Shown in pieces: positions 11,410 through 24,010 of a stretch of DNA of 64,000 bases. Source of the DNA: Branchinecta lynchi (Eukaryota; Arthropoda; Branchiopoda; Anostraca; Branchinectidae); assembly GCA_023053575.1 (NCBI GenBank), contig JAKZAP010000005.1, forward strand, positions 7,626,001 to 7,690,000. The letters are read 5' to 3'. The notes beneath the pieces were generated by a model. It made no database searches. It had not been told where the DNA came from and saw nothing but the letters and a program-made list of their open reading frames with translations. A program made the position numbers and the translations under genes. Each line of letters opens with the position of its first letter. Positions within the stretch are counted from its first letter, which is position 1.

Positions 11410-12490
11410 TGAAAATGTATGACAAATCACAGAATTCTGCAACCAGTGGAAATACCGGTTTAAGGTTGACTAATTCTTTCTCTCTAAGAACCCGTCTTGA
11501 CAAATTCTATCCATCGAGCCCGCCGCTAGATGACATCTGCTTCGACACAAATGAAAAAGATGGTGTCGGATAAGGATTGTGTTGTTATAAACTGAGATGT
11601 ACGGGTCAGAACAGTACTCATTTCACATTTCTATAGTAGGCTAGAGTTGCCATTTTACTAAACAAAAATTCCCTACAAAAGTAGCAAAGAAGTTACGAAG
11701 CAAACAAGATTGAGTAGGCTACTACCTAAACAAAATTCTGTTCGAGAAAGCTAAAATAGTTAACATACCTCCATCTCGGTTCGCATCAGAACAAGAACAT
11801 CGACGGGCATTCTGCTCGGATAGGTTATTTGCAATGACCGTCTCGGTGCTATTTTCCGATATTGACCTCGATGTCTGAAGTTAACCTTCAGTATCTCGAG
11901 ATAAAAGTCGTGTTGAATCAGAATTCTCGGTGAGTCTTCAAATAGCATTGGTATACCGGTCATAATCTGGGCCTGATCGGAGATTAAAGGCAGAAAACAA
12001 TCTTAAACAGTCCTGGTTCAGGGGTTGCTTAAAGTTTAACTGAACAGGCAACTTATTTTTACATCTTAGATTCAAATACATTGAATTATTACAACACCTA
12101 TTGGGGATTTTCATTCTGTCCACAGTAGTCTTCAGTAGGGACGTTGGGAATGTGGACGCTTTCCCATGGTGAATCCGTCCACAATTCGCCCGCGAAAATC
12201 ACTGCACTATCACTACACAAGACACATCACTATCTTGGCCTAGTTTTTGGCACTGCAGACTCCAGACACTTCTTTGTTTATTTGATACACAATTTATTTA
12301 CTCGTTTGCTGCTGGTATTGTTGCCAAATGTTCCAGGCACCATAGAGATATCACAAAAACGGGAAGAGCGGCAAGCACAATGGGATAATCGATTATTTGG
12401 AAATATCAGAAAAACAAACTAACGCTTTTTCATCGGGTTTTCAAGATTACTTAAGCGAACAAGTGATGGGTAACTAGACTGTAGTATCCT
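11410..12490. repeat. Dispersed repeat family I, copy 1 (blocks X and Y)
   Basis: Block X (about 11410-11890) is an inverted, diverged copy of 58238-58697. Shared text includes GCCGCTAGATGACATCT, TTCCCTACAAAAGTAGCAAA, TACCTCCATCTCGGTT and GAGGTCAATATC-like sequence. Block Y (about 12010-12490) shares TTTTTACATCTTAGATTCAAA, TTTTCATCGGGTTTTCAAG, AAGTGATGGGTAACTAG and CGGTTAAACTTTAA with 22360-22720 and 57840-57960. The open frames at 11760-12123 and 12144-12422 lie inside the repeat. Confidence 0.65.
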
Positions 12491-12599
12491 AGCCCTTTTC
12501 GGTTAAACTTTAATTAAGTATTGCACGCAGAAGCCCAACGAATGTTCCTGTTTGAGATCGCGAACCAAAACCTTTGGTCCTGTTGTTTTAAGGTTTAAG

Positions 12600-13103
12600 G
12601 TCTTGTTTCTGTTTTAATTCGATGTGGGGATCCACTCCATTAAGACTGCACTAGTTGGCAGTGGGCAGGGTTGGAGGAGGGTAGTGCTCCGAGTGGCGTC
12701 AAACTGATCGGTGGTATGAACAATGCCCTCGATTCGAAATGTTTGTGTCCGTATCGTGTCTGAGCACTCTAGGGAGGGTTGGACTCGGAAGTTGGAAGGC
12801 GGTCCCTCTCGGAAACTTTTGACATGCGTTCGGTGAAACGAGTGGGGGAATTAGGCTGAAACTTGGATATTACACAGGTATCCCTAGATGTACAATTTTG
12901 GCTCTCAGGCAGGATCCGACCTCGGTGGGTTGACTCGGAGCGATTACCAGAGATTCTCCGGAAGTGCTTTGATCCGATGGGGGATTGGGAGGGAGGATCG
13001 AAACATTTTTCTTGACGAGTAGGGACCAACCAGTGTAGCGATTCTGGGAATTTACCAGGGCTATGTCCGTAACAAGTGTCAGATTAGCTCGTAGCTCTTG
13101 TTT
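12600..13103 (+). repeat. Old family A remnant, copy A10
   Basis: The right end reads CAAGTGTCAGATTAGCTCG then TAGCTCTTGTTT, the family A terminus. The body has diverged A-like text: GGCTGAAACTTGGATATTAC, CAGGATCCGACCTCGGTGGG and TCCGGAAGTGC. No left hairpin is visible. Confidence 0.65.
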
Positions 13104-14508
13104 TCTGTTTGTTGTAATCATTTCAATGGCCTCTGGATTTTTGTTAGTAACATTGTTCTTTGCATTATTGTGTTTGAGCATAGGTGCGTTTGACCTTGAT
13201 ATTGTATTTGACCATATTTGACCTAAGCACGGTCGTTTATCACTTTATTGCCACTGCCACATCTATTTAATTGATACTGTGGCGATCTTTCCGGAACCCC
13301 CTCTCATGAGAACTTAGATGAGCTCTTTCCTTCTCTACAGATCATCATTTGCTGAAGGACCCCTGGAGTTCTCCGATATCCTCCCAGAGAATCCGAAGAA
13401 TTATGACAAAATGCAACCGCCGAGGGAAGAAGGTACGCCACATTTTCCACCATTCGCATCTAAATCATTAATTTTAGATTCTCGACACAATTGGCTCGGT
13501 GTTCCGTTTGAATCTTGCCCTATGAGAATATGTCAAAGCGATCATCAAACATTGGTGACGAAACTTTAGTTGTTAGCTGTTTGGCTAAGGTACTTGAACA
13601 AATTTGCATCTAATAGCCCCACAATTCATTCTTGTTAGTTTTGGGCCTTGTTCTCTCTCATCGTGGCTGTAATCCCTTTGTGCTACGTCGGCTGTCTAGA
13701 AAATACACAACATAGCAGTGGGCGATAGTAGTCCAATAAGTAGTCTAATAGGTAGGAGATAGAATAGCTTTTTGGAGATGAATAGGGTTTTTTGTTTCCG
13801 AGAGAGAGAACTTTGCCTCTAATTAGTCGTCCATCGAACCAGTGCTTCCGGGGTGGAATCTCTGGTTCGATTTGTCGGAAAATCTCCCAACTTTTTCGGA
13901 AATCTACCGACCAAACTTCCATGCCAAAACCTCTTTCCTTTATAGGAGAAATGGCCGAGTTGCGAAATTTTGGCCTTCGGCACATGGATGCCACATTCTT
14001 TGATTTTGTGCTAAAATTTGTATGTATTTTTTTTTGTTTTTTTTTATCAAAGAACAGAAATTGATTTATGAAAATTATCCTGCATGGCAAGGTTTGTACA
14101 TAAATCTTTTTAAGCATTGAAAGAAGATGGTCGAGTAAAATACTGGTCACTGTCATCTCAATAAGATGATCGATCATAAATGTCTCCCAAAACTTCGCCT
14201 GAGGCGCCTATCGTAGTTTTCGCCATTTTTGGGGAGGGTACTTCATTTAGGTCGGGTCGACTGTTTAGGCTTAGGACCTGAAACATTATCAACTAGAGTC
14301 TGTATGGGAAAGGGTTGAATTTGGCAGAAAAGACCGAATAAAAAGATTTCGCCGGAGGCATTCGCTTTAACATAATAACAATTCGTTTAGTTCCACGTTG
14401 TCTTTTTACCAGTCCCTGGGTCGAGATCTTAGGGTTTGAAAGCTAGAATTAGCATGGAAAGTAGTTGTGCGAATTGTGAAATTCAAAAATTGTGCATGAG
14501 GCTATAAA
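13104..14508. other. Unassigned DNA
   Basis: No gene was recognised. The 164-codon minus frame at 13683-14177 is Lys/Ile-rich and unlike anything I know, and a 90-codon frame overlaps it on the + strand. The palindromic AACTTCGCCTGAGGCG segment at 14191 recurs at 32272 in another repeat. Confidence 0.4.
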
Positions 14509-17500
14509 TTGTGTTGCGAGAGCAACACTTTGGTTTTGTCCTCGTTTTTTTTTTTTTTTTTTTTTTTTCCTATGACTCCGATTTCATTTTATTCCTGGTA
14601 ACTGAGAAGGGTCTAACCTGTGCGGTTTTTACGGAAAGTGTGGACCTTAGGCCGGATTGATGAATATGACATTACGTTTTGGAAAGCTCCGTAGAACTCT
14701 TGCCTGGGGCCAATAAGGATGGTTTTTGCTTGTCATCGAGCCAGAGCCTACGGTTTGCGAAGTGAAGTGGAGTTGTATAGCCTATGTCAGAGAGGACTAT
14801 CTGAAGTTGTGTAGCGAACCTTTCGTTTCATCAAAAGATGTTTCTGCTTTCGAGTGGAAAGCTCCGTTCTAGCACGCAAGCAGGCAGGCACCAGTTTCAA
14901 ATTGAAGATGGACTAAAATCTATAAGTGTTAAATATGTGCGGCAGTTACCCGGCCCCATAGCCAACATATCTTCTTTGAGTGATAAATAGAAAAATCTAC
15001 AGAGACAAAAAAGTGGCTTTTTCCCACGGGTCCGAAAGTGCTGCCATCTATTGTTTCTGTCCATGTCTGCGACGATTTCAGCTGAGTTTATAAATTTTTT
15101 TTTTTGCACTTTGGTTTGTGGTAGAGTAACGGTATCAGATGTGCCTCTTAAACTTTAAAAGTTCTCTCATTGCTCAAGAAACTAGAGCTTATCCTTTGCT
15201 CCTTTCTAAGTCGTGACGTTAGAAAGTTGGCCTACGGCAAAAAAGTCAACTTCTGAACTAAGACAGGTAGAATTTTTTTTTCGACGGCAATCGATAGCCA
15301 TTGATGAGCCGATCAAAGTATATGCCATCCATTTTTTGGTACAAAAATTCCTTCATGAGATACACCAGTTTGAAAATTTCAAAGGGGTTGACAACTTCAT
15401 AGTAAGGTACATTGAAACCAAAAATAGGCGATACCAGTTATGATACATATAGGGGACTTTTAAGCAACAGTCGACTGTTAGCCCATAATCATCTTCGGTA
15501 ATGAGGGGTTTGCAGCTTTTGCTTGTTGGTATACCTGTTATTTGTTTCCGGTGTATTCGATGGTAAGAACAATTTGGTTCCCAATGGTAAGATATGCAAG
15601 GGACTTGTAAGTAATAATCGGCTGTTATGCTACAATCATCTTCTGCGATGATGGGTTTGCAGCTTTTGCTACCTGGTGTACCCATTATTTGTTTCCGGTT
15701 AACTTAATGTATATCACGGGAGAGGGACTTGTAAGTAGGAATCGGTTCACGAGGGGCTAGGAATTTTTGCAAATGGGTGCACATTGTATTCGATTTCTAT
15801 AAATCTGACGGTAAGAAAGTTTGTGTCGATGGTCTATCAATGTAACCGAGGATTAACTGTTTACACAACGGATACAAACGAAAATGTAAAGCAATGAGGT
15901 AGTTTCATAATAATTAATAGTGTCATCTATAGTATTTTAATCCTGAAAAGTTACGGATAGCTTTCTATTACCAACTAGATTATATAAGATATTGTTCCAA
16001 GTTTTCATCCGTCACGATGTCTACGATTGAAAAGGATAAAGTACAACTGACTGCAAAGTTAATTTAGTCCCTTCTTCCTATATTATTTTGTTGTTGTTTT
16101 TACAACGCTGAAGAATACCTTTTGATCATATGATTAATTTTTTTAGAACATCCCGTTTAAAAAGCTTATGCTATAATCATCTTCAGCGATGAGGGGCTTG
16201 CAACTTTTGATAGCTGGTATATCCATTATTTGTTTCCGGTGAATTTGATGTCAATCACGGGAGACGGACTTGTAAGTAAGAATCGGTTCACGAGAGGCTA
16301 GAAATTTTTGAAAATTGGTGCACATTGTATTCGATTTCTGTAAATATGACAGTAAGAAAGTTTGTATCGATGGTCTATCGCTATAACCTAGGATTAACTG
16401 TTTGCGCAACGGGTACAAACGATACGGTAATGTAAAACAATAAGGTAATTTTGTAATAATTAATAGTGTCATCTATGGTATTTTAATCCTGAAAAGTTAC
16501 GGATAGCTTTATAATATCAACTAGATTATATAAGATATTGTTCCAAGTTTTCATCCGTCACGATATCTACGATTGAAAAGGATAAAGTTCAACTTCGACG
16601 GCAATCGATAGCCGCTGATGAGCTGATCAAAGTATATGACATCCATTTTTTGGTAAAAAAAATTCCTTTATGAGATACACCAGTTTGAAAGTTTCAAGGG
16701 GTTGACAACTTCAGTAGTAAGGTACACACTGAAACCAAAAATAGGCGATACCAGTATGTGAGACATTTAGGGGATTTGTACGCGACAGGCAACTGTTAGC
16801 TCATAATCATCTTCGGCAATGAGGGGTTTGCAGCTCTCGCTAGTTGGCGTACCTGTCATTTGATGAACAATTTGGTTCCCAAATGTAAAACATGCAAGGG
16901 ACTTGTAAGTAATAATCGGCTGTTATGCTACACAAATCTTCAGCGATGAGGGGTTTGCAACTTTTGCTAGTCGGTATACCCATTATTTTTATCCGGTGAA
17001 CTTGATGTCTATCACGGGAAAGGGACTTGTCAGTAGAATCGGTGCACGAGGGGCTAGAAATTAGTGCAAATTGTTGCACATTGTATTCGATTTATATAAA
17101 TCTGACGGTAAGAAAGTTTGTATCGTTGGTCTATCGCTGTAACCTAGGATTTACTGTTAACGCAACGGGTACAAACGATACTGTAATGTAAAACAAGGTA
17201 GTTTCGTAATAATTAATAGTGTCATCTATGGTATTTTAATCATAAAAAGTTACGGATAGCTTTATAATACCAACTAGATTATATAGGATATTATTCCAAG
17301 TTTTCATCCGTCACGATGTCTACGATTGAAAAGGATAAAGTTCAACTGACTGCAAAGTCAATTTAGTCCCTTTTTCCGATATGCTTTTGTTGTGGTTAGG
17401 GCAATCGATAGCCCTTGAAGAGCTGATCAAAATATATGCCATCAATTTTTCTGAACAAAAATCCTTCATGAGATAAGCCAGTTTGAAAGTTTCAAGGGGT

Positions 17501-18333
17501 TGACAACTTCAGGAGTAAGGTACACACTGAAACCAAAAATAGGCGATACCAGTTGTGAGACATGTAAGGGACTTGTAAGCAACATTCGACTGTAAGCAAC
17601 AGTCGACTGTTAGCTCATAATCATCTTCGGCAACGAGGAGTTTGCAGCTTTTGCTAGTTGGTATACCTGTTATTTGTCTCAGGTTTATTCGATGGTAAGA
17701 ACAATTTTGTTCCCAATTGTAAGACATGCACCGGACTTGTAAGTAATAATCGGCTTTTATGCTATAATCATCTTCAGCGATGAGGGGTTTACAACTTTTG
17801 ATAGCTGGTGCATCCATTATTTGTTTCCGGTGAATTTGATGTCAATCACGGGAGACGGACTTGTAAGTAAGATCGGTTCACGAGGGGCTAGAAATTTTTG
17901 AAAATTGGTGCACATTGTATTCGATTTCTGTAAATATGACAGTAAGAAAGTTTGTATCGATGGTCTATCGCTATAACCTAGGATTAACTGTTTACGCAAC
18001 GGGTACAAACGATACGGTAATGTAAAACAATAAGGTAGTTTTGTAATAATTAATAGTGTCATCTATGGTATTTTAATCCTGAAACGTTACAAATAGCCTT
18101 CTTCCGATATTGTTTTGTTGTTGGTTTTACAACGCTAAAGAACAGCTTTTGATTATGTGATTATTCTTTTTAGAACATACCGTTTTAAAAGCTTCGATAA
18201 GTTGACAATTTCAGCATTTAACCGACAGCGAAGAAACAAAACCAAAGTGTTGCTCTCGCAACACTTTAGCCGGCGAAGCCGGACAAAGGTTGCCGCAACA
18301 CTTCACGTTGCCCGGGCAACGTAGGTCTAGTTT
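14509..18333 (+). mobile_element. Family C element, copy C1
   Basis: The left end is the hairpin GTGTTGC-GAGA-GCAACAC (14511-14528) followed by TTTGGTTTTGTCCTCG and a long T-run. The right end has the same hairpin inverted at about 18257-18274, then GCCGGCGAAGCCGG, CGTTGCCCGGGCAACG and GTAGGTCTAGTTT. The interior holds several degenerate tandem blocks. Recurrent text includes AATCATCTTC(G/A)GC(A/G)ATGAGG, AAGTAATAATCGGCTGTTAT, TTTGTTTCCGGTG and CGGATAGCTTTATAAT. Open frames such as 15353-15685, 17509-17817 and 17817-18062 follow the repeat unit and are not taken as genes. C2 is an inverted copy. Confidence 0.85.
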
Positions 18334-18456
18334 AATCTAGTTTTGGGTACAGAAATAAGGAACTTCTGCTGGAATGGTTTCAATAATCCACTATCCATGT
18401 AGTCTTCTTAAAAGCGATGCCCAAAACTGTCTCATCAACTTTCCTGCTGCACTTTA

Positions 18457-18782
18457 GAGCGTGTTCCACCCTTCTAACAATAGTTACTATTAGTTACTAT
18501 TTCCGTACCATCCTCCCGAAAAGCTACTACGCTGACCGTTCCAACCTTGTCGGAATAGTAACTAATAGTTACTATTTGCTTACAATGCTCGGGAGCGTAG
18601 TAAGCGTAGTTACTACGTAAGCGTAGTTACTACGCATCTCTGTAACGTGATTGGTCGGATTCGCCCCCTGGCGTGAGATCCTGCTGGAAAATAGAAAAAT
18701 CGTTCCAGCCTTGACGGCAAAAAGCCAGAATTCGTGACGACGTCATGCGTAGTAACTACGGTAAGTAGGGTGGAACACGCTC
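18457..18782. mobile_element. MITE family L, copy 1, 3-bp target duplication
   Basis: The terminal inverted repeats are GAGCGTGTTCCACCCT and AGGGTGGAACACGCTC, perfect over 16 bp. TTA flanks it at 18454-18456 and 18783-18785. The inside has palindromes built on AGTAACTA and GTAGTTACTAC. A second copy lies at 56989-57293. A 3-bp duplication fits PIF/Harbinger, Zator or other superfamilies, and the transposase source is not in the window. Confidence 0.85.
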
Positions 18783-18785
18783 TTA

Positions 18786-19554
18786 GTATTGCTAATTTTA
18801 CTTAATAAGTTTTCTTTTTTGCATACAAATTTGAATTAATTCAAATGTCTAATTTTAAGTTTCGGGGATTCGGTAGAATTTCTGAAAGATTCGTGAATTT
18901 TGTTTGGCTCTGTCCTCCCAACTTCCCATGAAAATGAACTTGCAACGCCCCTGATGCCTGATCGACTGGTGGTTGCTATGACAACCAAGAGACTCGGTGT
19001 ATTCGCACCCAAAACCAGTCGTCGATTTTACCATGCTCGCCCGCTACTACCTTAACCTTTACACACACACAGCACCACACTTAATTCATTCTCATGAAAG
19101 GGCTTTATCGGAAGTAATTTAGGGGAATCTTGAGAATCTTGAAAGTTTATATCGGTGTTCGACACAACTTAAAATAAATTGCTGAACACCTGGCAAAGTT
19201 ATAATTTAAAACCTCTAATTGCAGTCTGTTGACTGTCCCCAAGGTGATAAAAGGTCAGGTTCCCAAAGGATCTTCAGTTTCCTCACGGACGGGTGTACCC
19301 ATTCCACTCAGCTCGAGAAATGGGGGGTGTTTCTCAAATTTGGAATATTTGGGGCCCTGACTCTTGCCTCAAAGCACTGAGGAACCTTGCAAGTGTCCTT
19401 TAGATTTAGAGGTGTAATGGAAATCGGAAATTTACTATCATCAATGCTATCACTAGCTCGTTATATACTAAAGCATAGCGTTTGCGCACAAGAATAACGA
19501 ATTAGATGAGTACTTTTACGTTATACCAAGCTGAATGCAGTTAGTCAATGCCTT
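18786..19554. other. Unassigned DNA
   Basis: No gene or repeat was recognised. A short CACA run sits near 19062-19070. Confidence 0.4.
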
Positions 19555-20637
19555 TTTGCGATCCCAAAACGTAAGTGGAGGGATACCTATGACATCGTAA
19601 AAGTTGTCCGTCTGTCCGTCAGCCCGTCTGTCCGTCTGTCGGTCTTTTAGAAGGATAACTCTCGAAGGGAACGAGATATTTTGATGAAACTTGGTGTGAG
19701 GACTCTTTGGGTCAAGGGTAAGGTCAGTTTCGTAGATAGGCTCCGTAGCCTTACATTTAAGGGTGGGGGAGGGGGTTCAAATTATGGGTCAAACAAAATA
19801 TTTTTAAACAGCTAATGTGATAGTTGATTATGAGATAAGAAGACATGCTGAACACGAATATGCAAAACATTTTCTTGTCCGATAAGTAGTTCGCCCGGAA
19901 TCCGGCAAAAAAAAGGAAAGTTGGTTAAAAGTAAAAGTTTCATTTGGAGTTGATTAAATGTTCGATTCAGGGGTAAGAAGACATGTTGAAGACAATGGTG
20001 AAAACTATTTTCTCGCCGGACTAGTAACTTGTCCGAAATCCGGCAAAAACCGGAAAGTTGGTTAAAAGTTAAAGTTTGATTTGAAGTTGATTAAATGATC
20101 GGTTTAGGGGTGAGTAGACATGCTGAACACATATGTGAAAAGCATTTCTACCCGGACAACTAATTCGCCCGGAATCCGGCCAAAACTGGAAAATTTGTTA
20201 AAAGTAACAAGTTTTATTGGAGTTGATTAGATGACAGATTTGGGAGTAAGAAGACAATCAGTTTTCAACCGGATATACAATTCGTCCGGAATCCGGTTGT
20301 AACCTGTTTTTTTTTAAGTTAAAGTTTTATTTGAAATGGATTAGATGTTCTTTATAGAGATAAGGAGATACCGTAGGGTGAATTTGACTCTGAATTTTCT
20401 TTTTTTGCCGGGCAAGTAGTTCGCTCGGAATTCGGCCGAAACCCGGAAATTTGGCAGAAGTACAGCAGGAGGTTTCGGTCAGTACCGTCAAAATAGATAT
20501 GTCTTATAGAGGTATATCTGAACTTGGTTTTCTCTAATGATTAGCCTGGCGAAGACTGGATCTGGTGAAGACAAGACCCAGCTGTCTGGATCAAATATTA
20601 GATTCTTGGGATCCCATCGAAACCTTAGGTCTTGTTT
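19555..20637 (+). mobile_element. Family B element, copy B2 (near full length)
   Basis: The left end is TTTTTGCGATCCCAAAACG, then AAGTGGAGGGATACCTATGA and GTCCGTCTGTCCGTC repeats. The core has five degenerate units near 120-130 bp. Each carries AGAAGACATGCTGAA, GTAGTTCGCCCGGAATCCGG and TTAAAAGTAAAAGTTTTAT motifs. The right end is TTGGGATCCCATCGAAACC and TTAGGTCTTGTTT. Confidence 0.88.
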
Positions 20638-20639
20638 GT

Positions 20640-21510
20640 AACAAAGCTAAATCTAAAATTTCTTTGTCAGACATACTCACTGTTTTAAAACTCCGGATTG
20701 TTTCCCAGAGTTCTTAAAAAATATCTCCCGATAACCCCCCCGATTTTTTCGGAGCAGATCCTGACTTCCAAAAAAAGATGCGGAAGCGCTGTATCGACCG
20801 CAGGTTCATGCTAAATTCTCAGCCTTGCATGCACCTGCTGGTAGCACATGATATTTATTTAGTAACAGAAGAAGAGATTAAGCTAACGCTTCTCTCACTA
20901 CAGAAACATTTACAACACTGCACTTGGATTGCGAGAACACACTAAAATGAAGTCACATACGCGCCACCACTGAGCGACGTTTCGACATGTCCCTTAAAGG
21001 AGTTACATCATAAGCATTATAGCACTTGCACCTTCTGACCCACCCACCCACCCACCCAAGACCCAAGATGAAGCCACGACGACTGCTTGGTCATCTAGCG
21101 GTGCGGGTCGGAAGCGCCCGACATGGGGAGGATGGAATCACAGGTTAACTTTGGATCTAACAAAATGTTTTTATTGTAGCAGGCATATGGAAAACGTTTA
21201 GAAAAATTAAACTAATTATTTGCATTATCGATTTTTTCAAGTATTTTGTTTTCTGTTTTTTTCTTGTTAATTCCCAGAAGTCCAAAGAATTACGGATGTA
21301 AACTAGATCACAGTAAACAAACGCTGTAAATTATACTAAATTCTTTATTGTGTTTCTTGAAGATTCAGTAACTCAGCTAAATTATATTCAGCTTCCACGA
21401 CCCAAAAAATGTCAAACCGGCCGACGATTTCTTCTTCCGACATATCTAAACGTCCACATGGTGATATACTTAGTTGTTTTAATTCTCTTACACGCCACTC
21501 GATCTTCTCG
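20640..21510. other. Unassigned DNA with a short (CCCA)n run
   Basis: No gene was recognised. A CCCA repeat lies at about 21040-21058. The nearby GTCATCTAGCGGTGCGGG resembles the edge of repeat family I. Confidence 0.4.
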
Positions 21511-21516
21511 AAGGGT

Positions 21517-21849
21517 TTAGTAATCTTTTGACCAGCGCCAGGAGATCAATGAATAGTTAATTAGCAATGGCGGATTGGCGGTCAGGAGTGAATTGTGTTC
21601 AAGTAATGTGTGGATAACGTTGGCTACCGTGAGGATTTTGGGGAAAACAAAGGTAACAGTGTGTTCGTAAAAATCCGACCCATTGAAAAGTGATGGTGTC
21701 TCCCACCTTCTCGGCTCACACGAATAAAAGACTTTAAGCAAACTTGGCAGTGAAAATGTTTCCTCGGGCAGACCGTTCCACAGCTGGCATGTACGGTAAC
21801 TCAGCCAACGTTGACCGATTTTCCTGCTTAGTTTTGGTGGGTAGCCCAT
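21517..21849 (-). pseudogene. Probable LINE 3' coding tail
   Basis: A 110-codon frame contains QRWLSYRTCQLWNGLPEETF and SLPSLLKVF. The order '+.+T..LWN.LP....' followed by 'S...FK' is common at the C-terminus of CR1/I-type LINE reverse transcriptases. There is no catalytic domain. The rest of the frame is unlike the family, so coding probably ends earlier or has decayed. Confidence 0.4.
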
Positions 21850-22019
21850 AGCTTAATCGATAAGTCGAGTCAACTTTTACACATCCAGTCAGTGCTCCCT
21901 AAGACCCACTCAACTTTTTCTTACGACCCTCTCACCGTCTTTCCTCCCAAAAGAAGCATTGTGCGGTTTGAACTACTTCCTTGCCAGGAACTAATTCGGA
22001 AGTATTCCCGCATTTGCAC

Positions 22020-22720
22020 CCACTTTCAAGACGCTAGTTGAGCATGGTATCATCTAGTGGCCGGATTCGGAAGGACATCGCTCGGCATTGCGAAGTAGCT
22101 TACAACACATCAATCAACGAGGAGGAAAACTACTGGTATAAGAACGGGAAGTAAAAAATACTGCTAAATATTTGGCAGTGCTTCTTTCGTTCAATTGCTT
22201 TTGAGGTTGAGCAACACTTATGCTGAAGAAATTACGCCACATTTTCGGAAGAAAGGTGTTTCCGCTCTATAGAATACTAGAAGACCTAACGAATAATTAT
22301 TGATCCAGCGAGAAAGAGGGTCGAATAGCTCTAAGATTAAAGGTTTAATACCCTTAATTTTTAACTGAAAATCCAGCTTATTTTTATATCTTGGATTTGA
22401 ATAGACGAAATTATTTTGACTCTGCTGAGGGATTTTTTTTTTACCTTCGGCTCTAGTAGCGACGTTCAGAATGTATACTCTTGGCCCGACAAGACAAAGT
22501 TAATCCAGACCAGGAGAATTTGAATTTCAACATAAGCTTGCATTTCAATGGCTAATGGACCAAAGCTCACGAAATGCCCAGTTTCAGATGAGAAGGTACT
22601 TTTGATGAAAGCCTGCTATTGCGCAGTGGATCAACAAAGTAACGCATTCTGCTCGGGTTTTCAATCATATGCAAGTGAATAAGTGATTGGTAACTTGAAT
22701 GTCATTCCTGTTCGGTTAAA
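22020..22720 (+). repeat. Dispersed repeat family I, copy 2
   Basis: ATCTTGGATTTGAATAGACG, GCGACGTTCAGAATG, AACAAAGTAACGCATT, CTCGGGTTTTCAATC and TTCGGTTAAACTTTAA match block Y of the copies at 12010-12490 and 57700-57960. The left edge has ATCATCTAGTGGCC, related to block X. Confidence 0.55.
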
Positions 22721-23239
22721 CTTTAACAGTCTACTGTCGATATTGTGAAAGCCCTATGCTTGGGATTCAGGATGACCAATAGCTTACAGTTACGGAAGCT
22801 GGAGAGGGATGATTCGGAGGGCTAAGGTCCCTTCAGTCTTAAAAAAAAACTCTAACGTAGACTACTCACTTTACACTGAGACCCTTGTTTCGTCGACGTT
22901 AACAGACTACGTACTTCTCCATAACGTACACATCTCCTGCGCAATTTACGAATGCAGAATTGAAATTTTTGAAGAATTTAAGGAACTTAGGAAGACGAAG
23001 GAGAAACTAAAATTAAAAGAATTTACCAGATTTGACTGCCAAAATTTCCGAGAAAGACTTTAGATTTATGAGGAAGAAAATATCATTCTGGTGACATTAT
23101 CTCAAAACAACGCAGATAGGCGAAAAACCTGAAAACGAGTCTACCGTTTCGAACAGAATGAGGAACGCAAGAGGAAACTGCATCCTGATCAGGGGCGTCC
23201 CGAGGGGGGGGGGGTGTCGGGGAGGTGCTAAATTGATGA

Positions 23240-24010
23240 TCTTTATGGAGTCTACCGGATTATTGCTCAGGGAAACTACCGAAATTTTGCTAAGGGAATC
23301 TACAGAAGTATTTTTCAAGGACTGTAGGAACTTGACACGGGGAATTTACTAGATGCTGGATCAAGGAATCTACCGGACTTTCTCCCACGGAATCAACCAG
23401 AATTTGGACCAGGGAATCTACCAGAATTTTGCTCAGGGAATCTACCGAAATCTTGCTCAAGGAATCTGCCGGAACTAGATTGAGGGAATTTACTGGAGGC
23501 TGGATCAGGGGATCTACCGAAGATTGCCCCACGGAATCTACAACCATTTTGGAATCTACCAGAATTTTGCTCAGGGAATCTACCTGAATTTTGCTCAGGG
23601 AATCTACCTGAATTTTGCTTAGGGCATCTACCGAAATCTTGCTCAAGGAATCTAACGGAACTAGACTCGGGGAGTTTACTGGAAGCTTAATCAGGGGATC
23701 TACCGGACGCTGCCTCACGGAACCTACTAAAATTTTGGAATCTACCGGAATTCACTTAAGGAATCTACCGGAATTTTTATCGGAGAATCTACCGGAATTT
23801 TGCTCAGGGAATCTACCGGAATTTTGCTCAGAAAATCTACCAGAATTTTGCTCAGGGAATCAACCGGAATTTTGCTCAGGGAATCTACAGGAACGAATCT
23901 ATCGGAATTTTTCTCTGGGAATTTGCTAGAGGTTGGTTCAGGGAATCAACCGGACTTTGCTCCACGGAATCAACCAGAATTTGGCTCAGAGAATTTACCG
24001 GACTTTTTTT
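23240..24010. repeat. 24-bp minisatellite
   Basis: About 30 degenerate units of GGAATCTACCGGAATTTTGC plus TCAG run through this stretch. Because 24 is a multiple of 3, frames stay open on both strands: 8-residue repeats like NLPEFCSG on + (23615-24027) and VDSLSKIL on - (23290-23718). I treat these frames as consequences of the repeat, not genes. Variant units (AACCAGAATTTGG, AACTAGATTGAGG) are interspersed, suggesting a higher-order arrangement. Confidence 0.85.

Noticed and set aside
13683..14177. 164-codon minus-strand frame
   Set aside because: No recognisable domain, low-complexity Lys/Ile composition, and a competing + frame.
23290..23929. 142- and 104-codon frames with 8-residue repeats
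   Set aside because: They are explained by a 24-bp minisatellite open on both strands.
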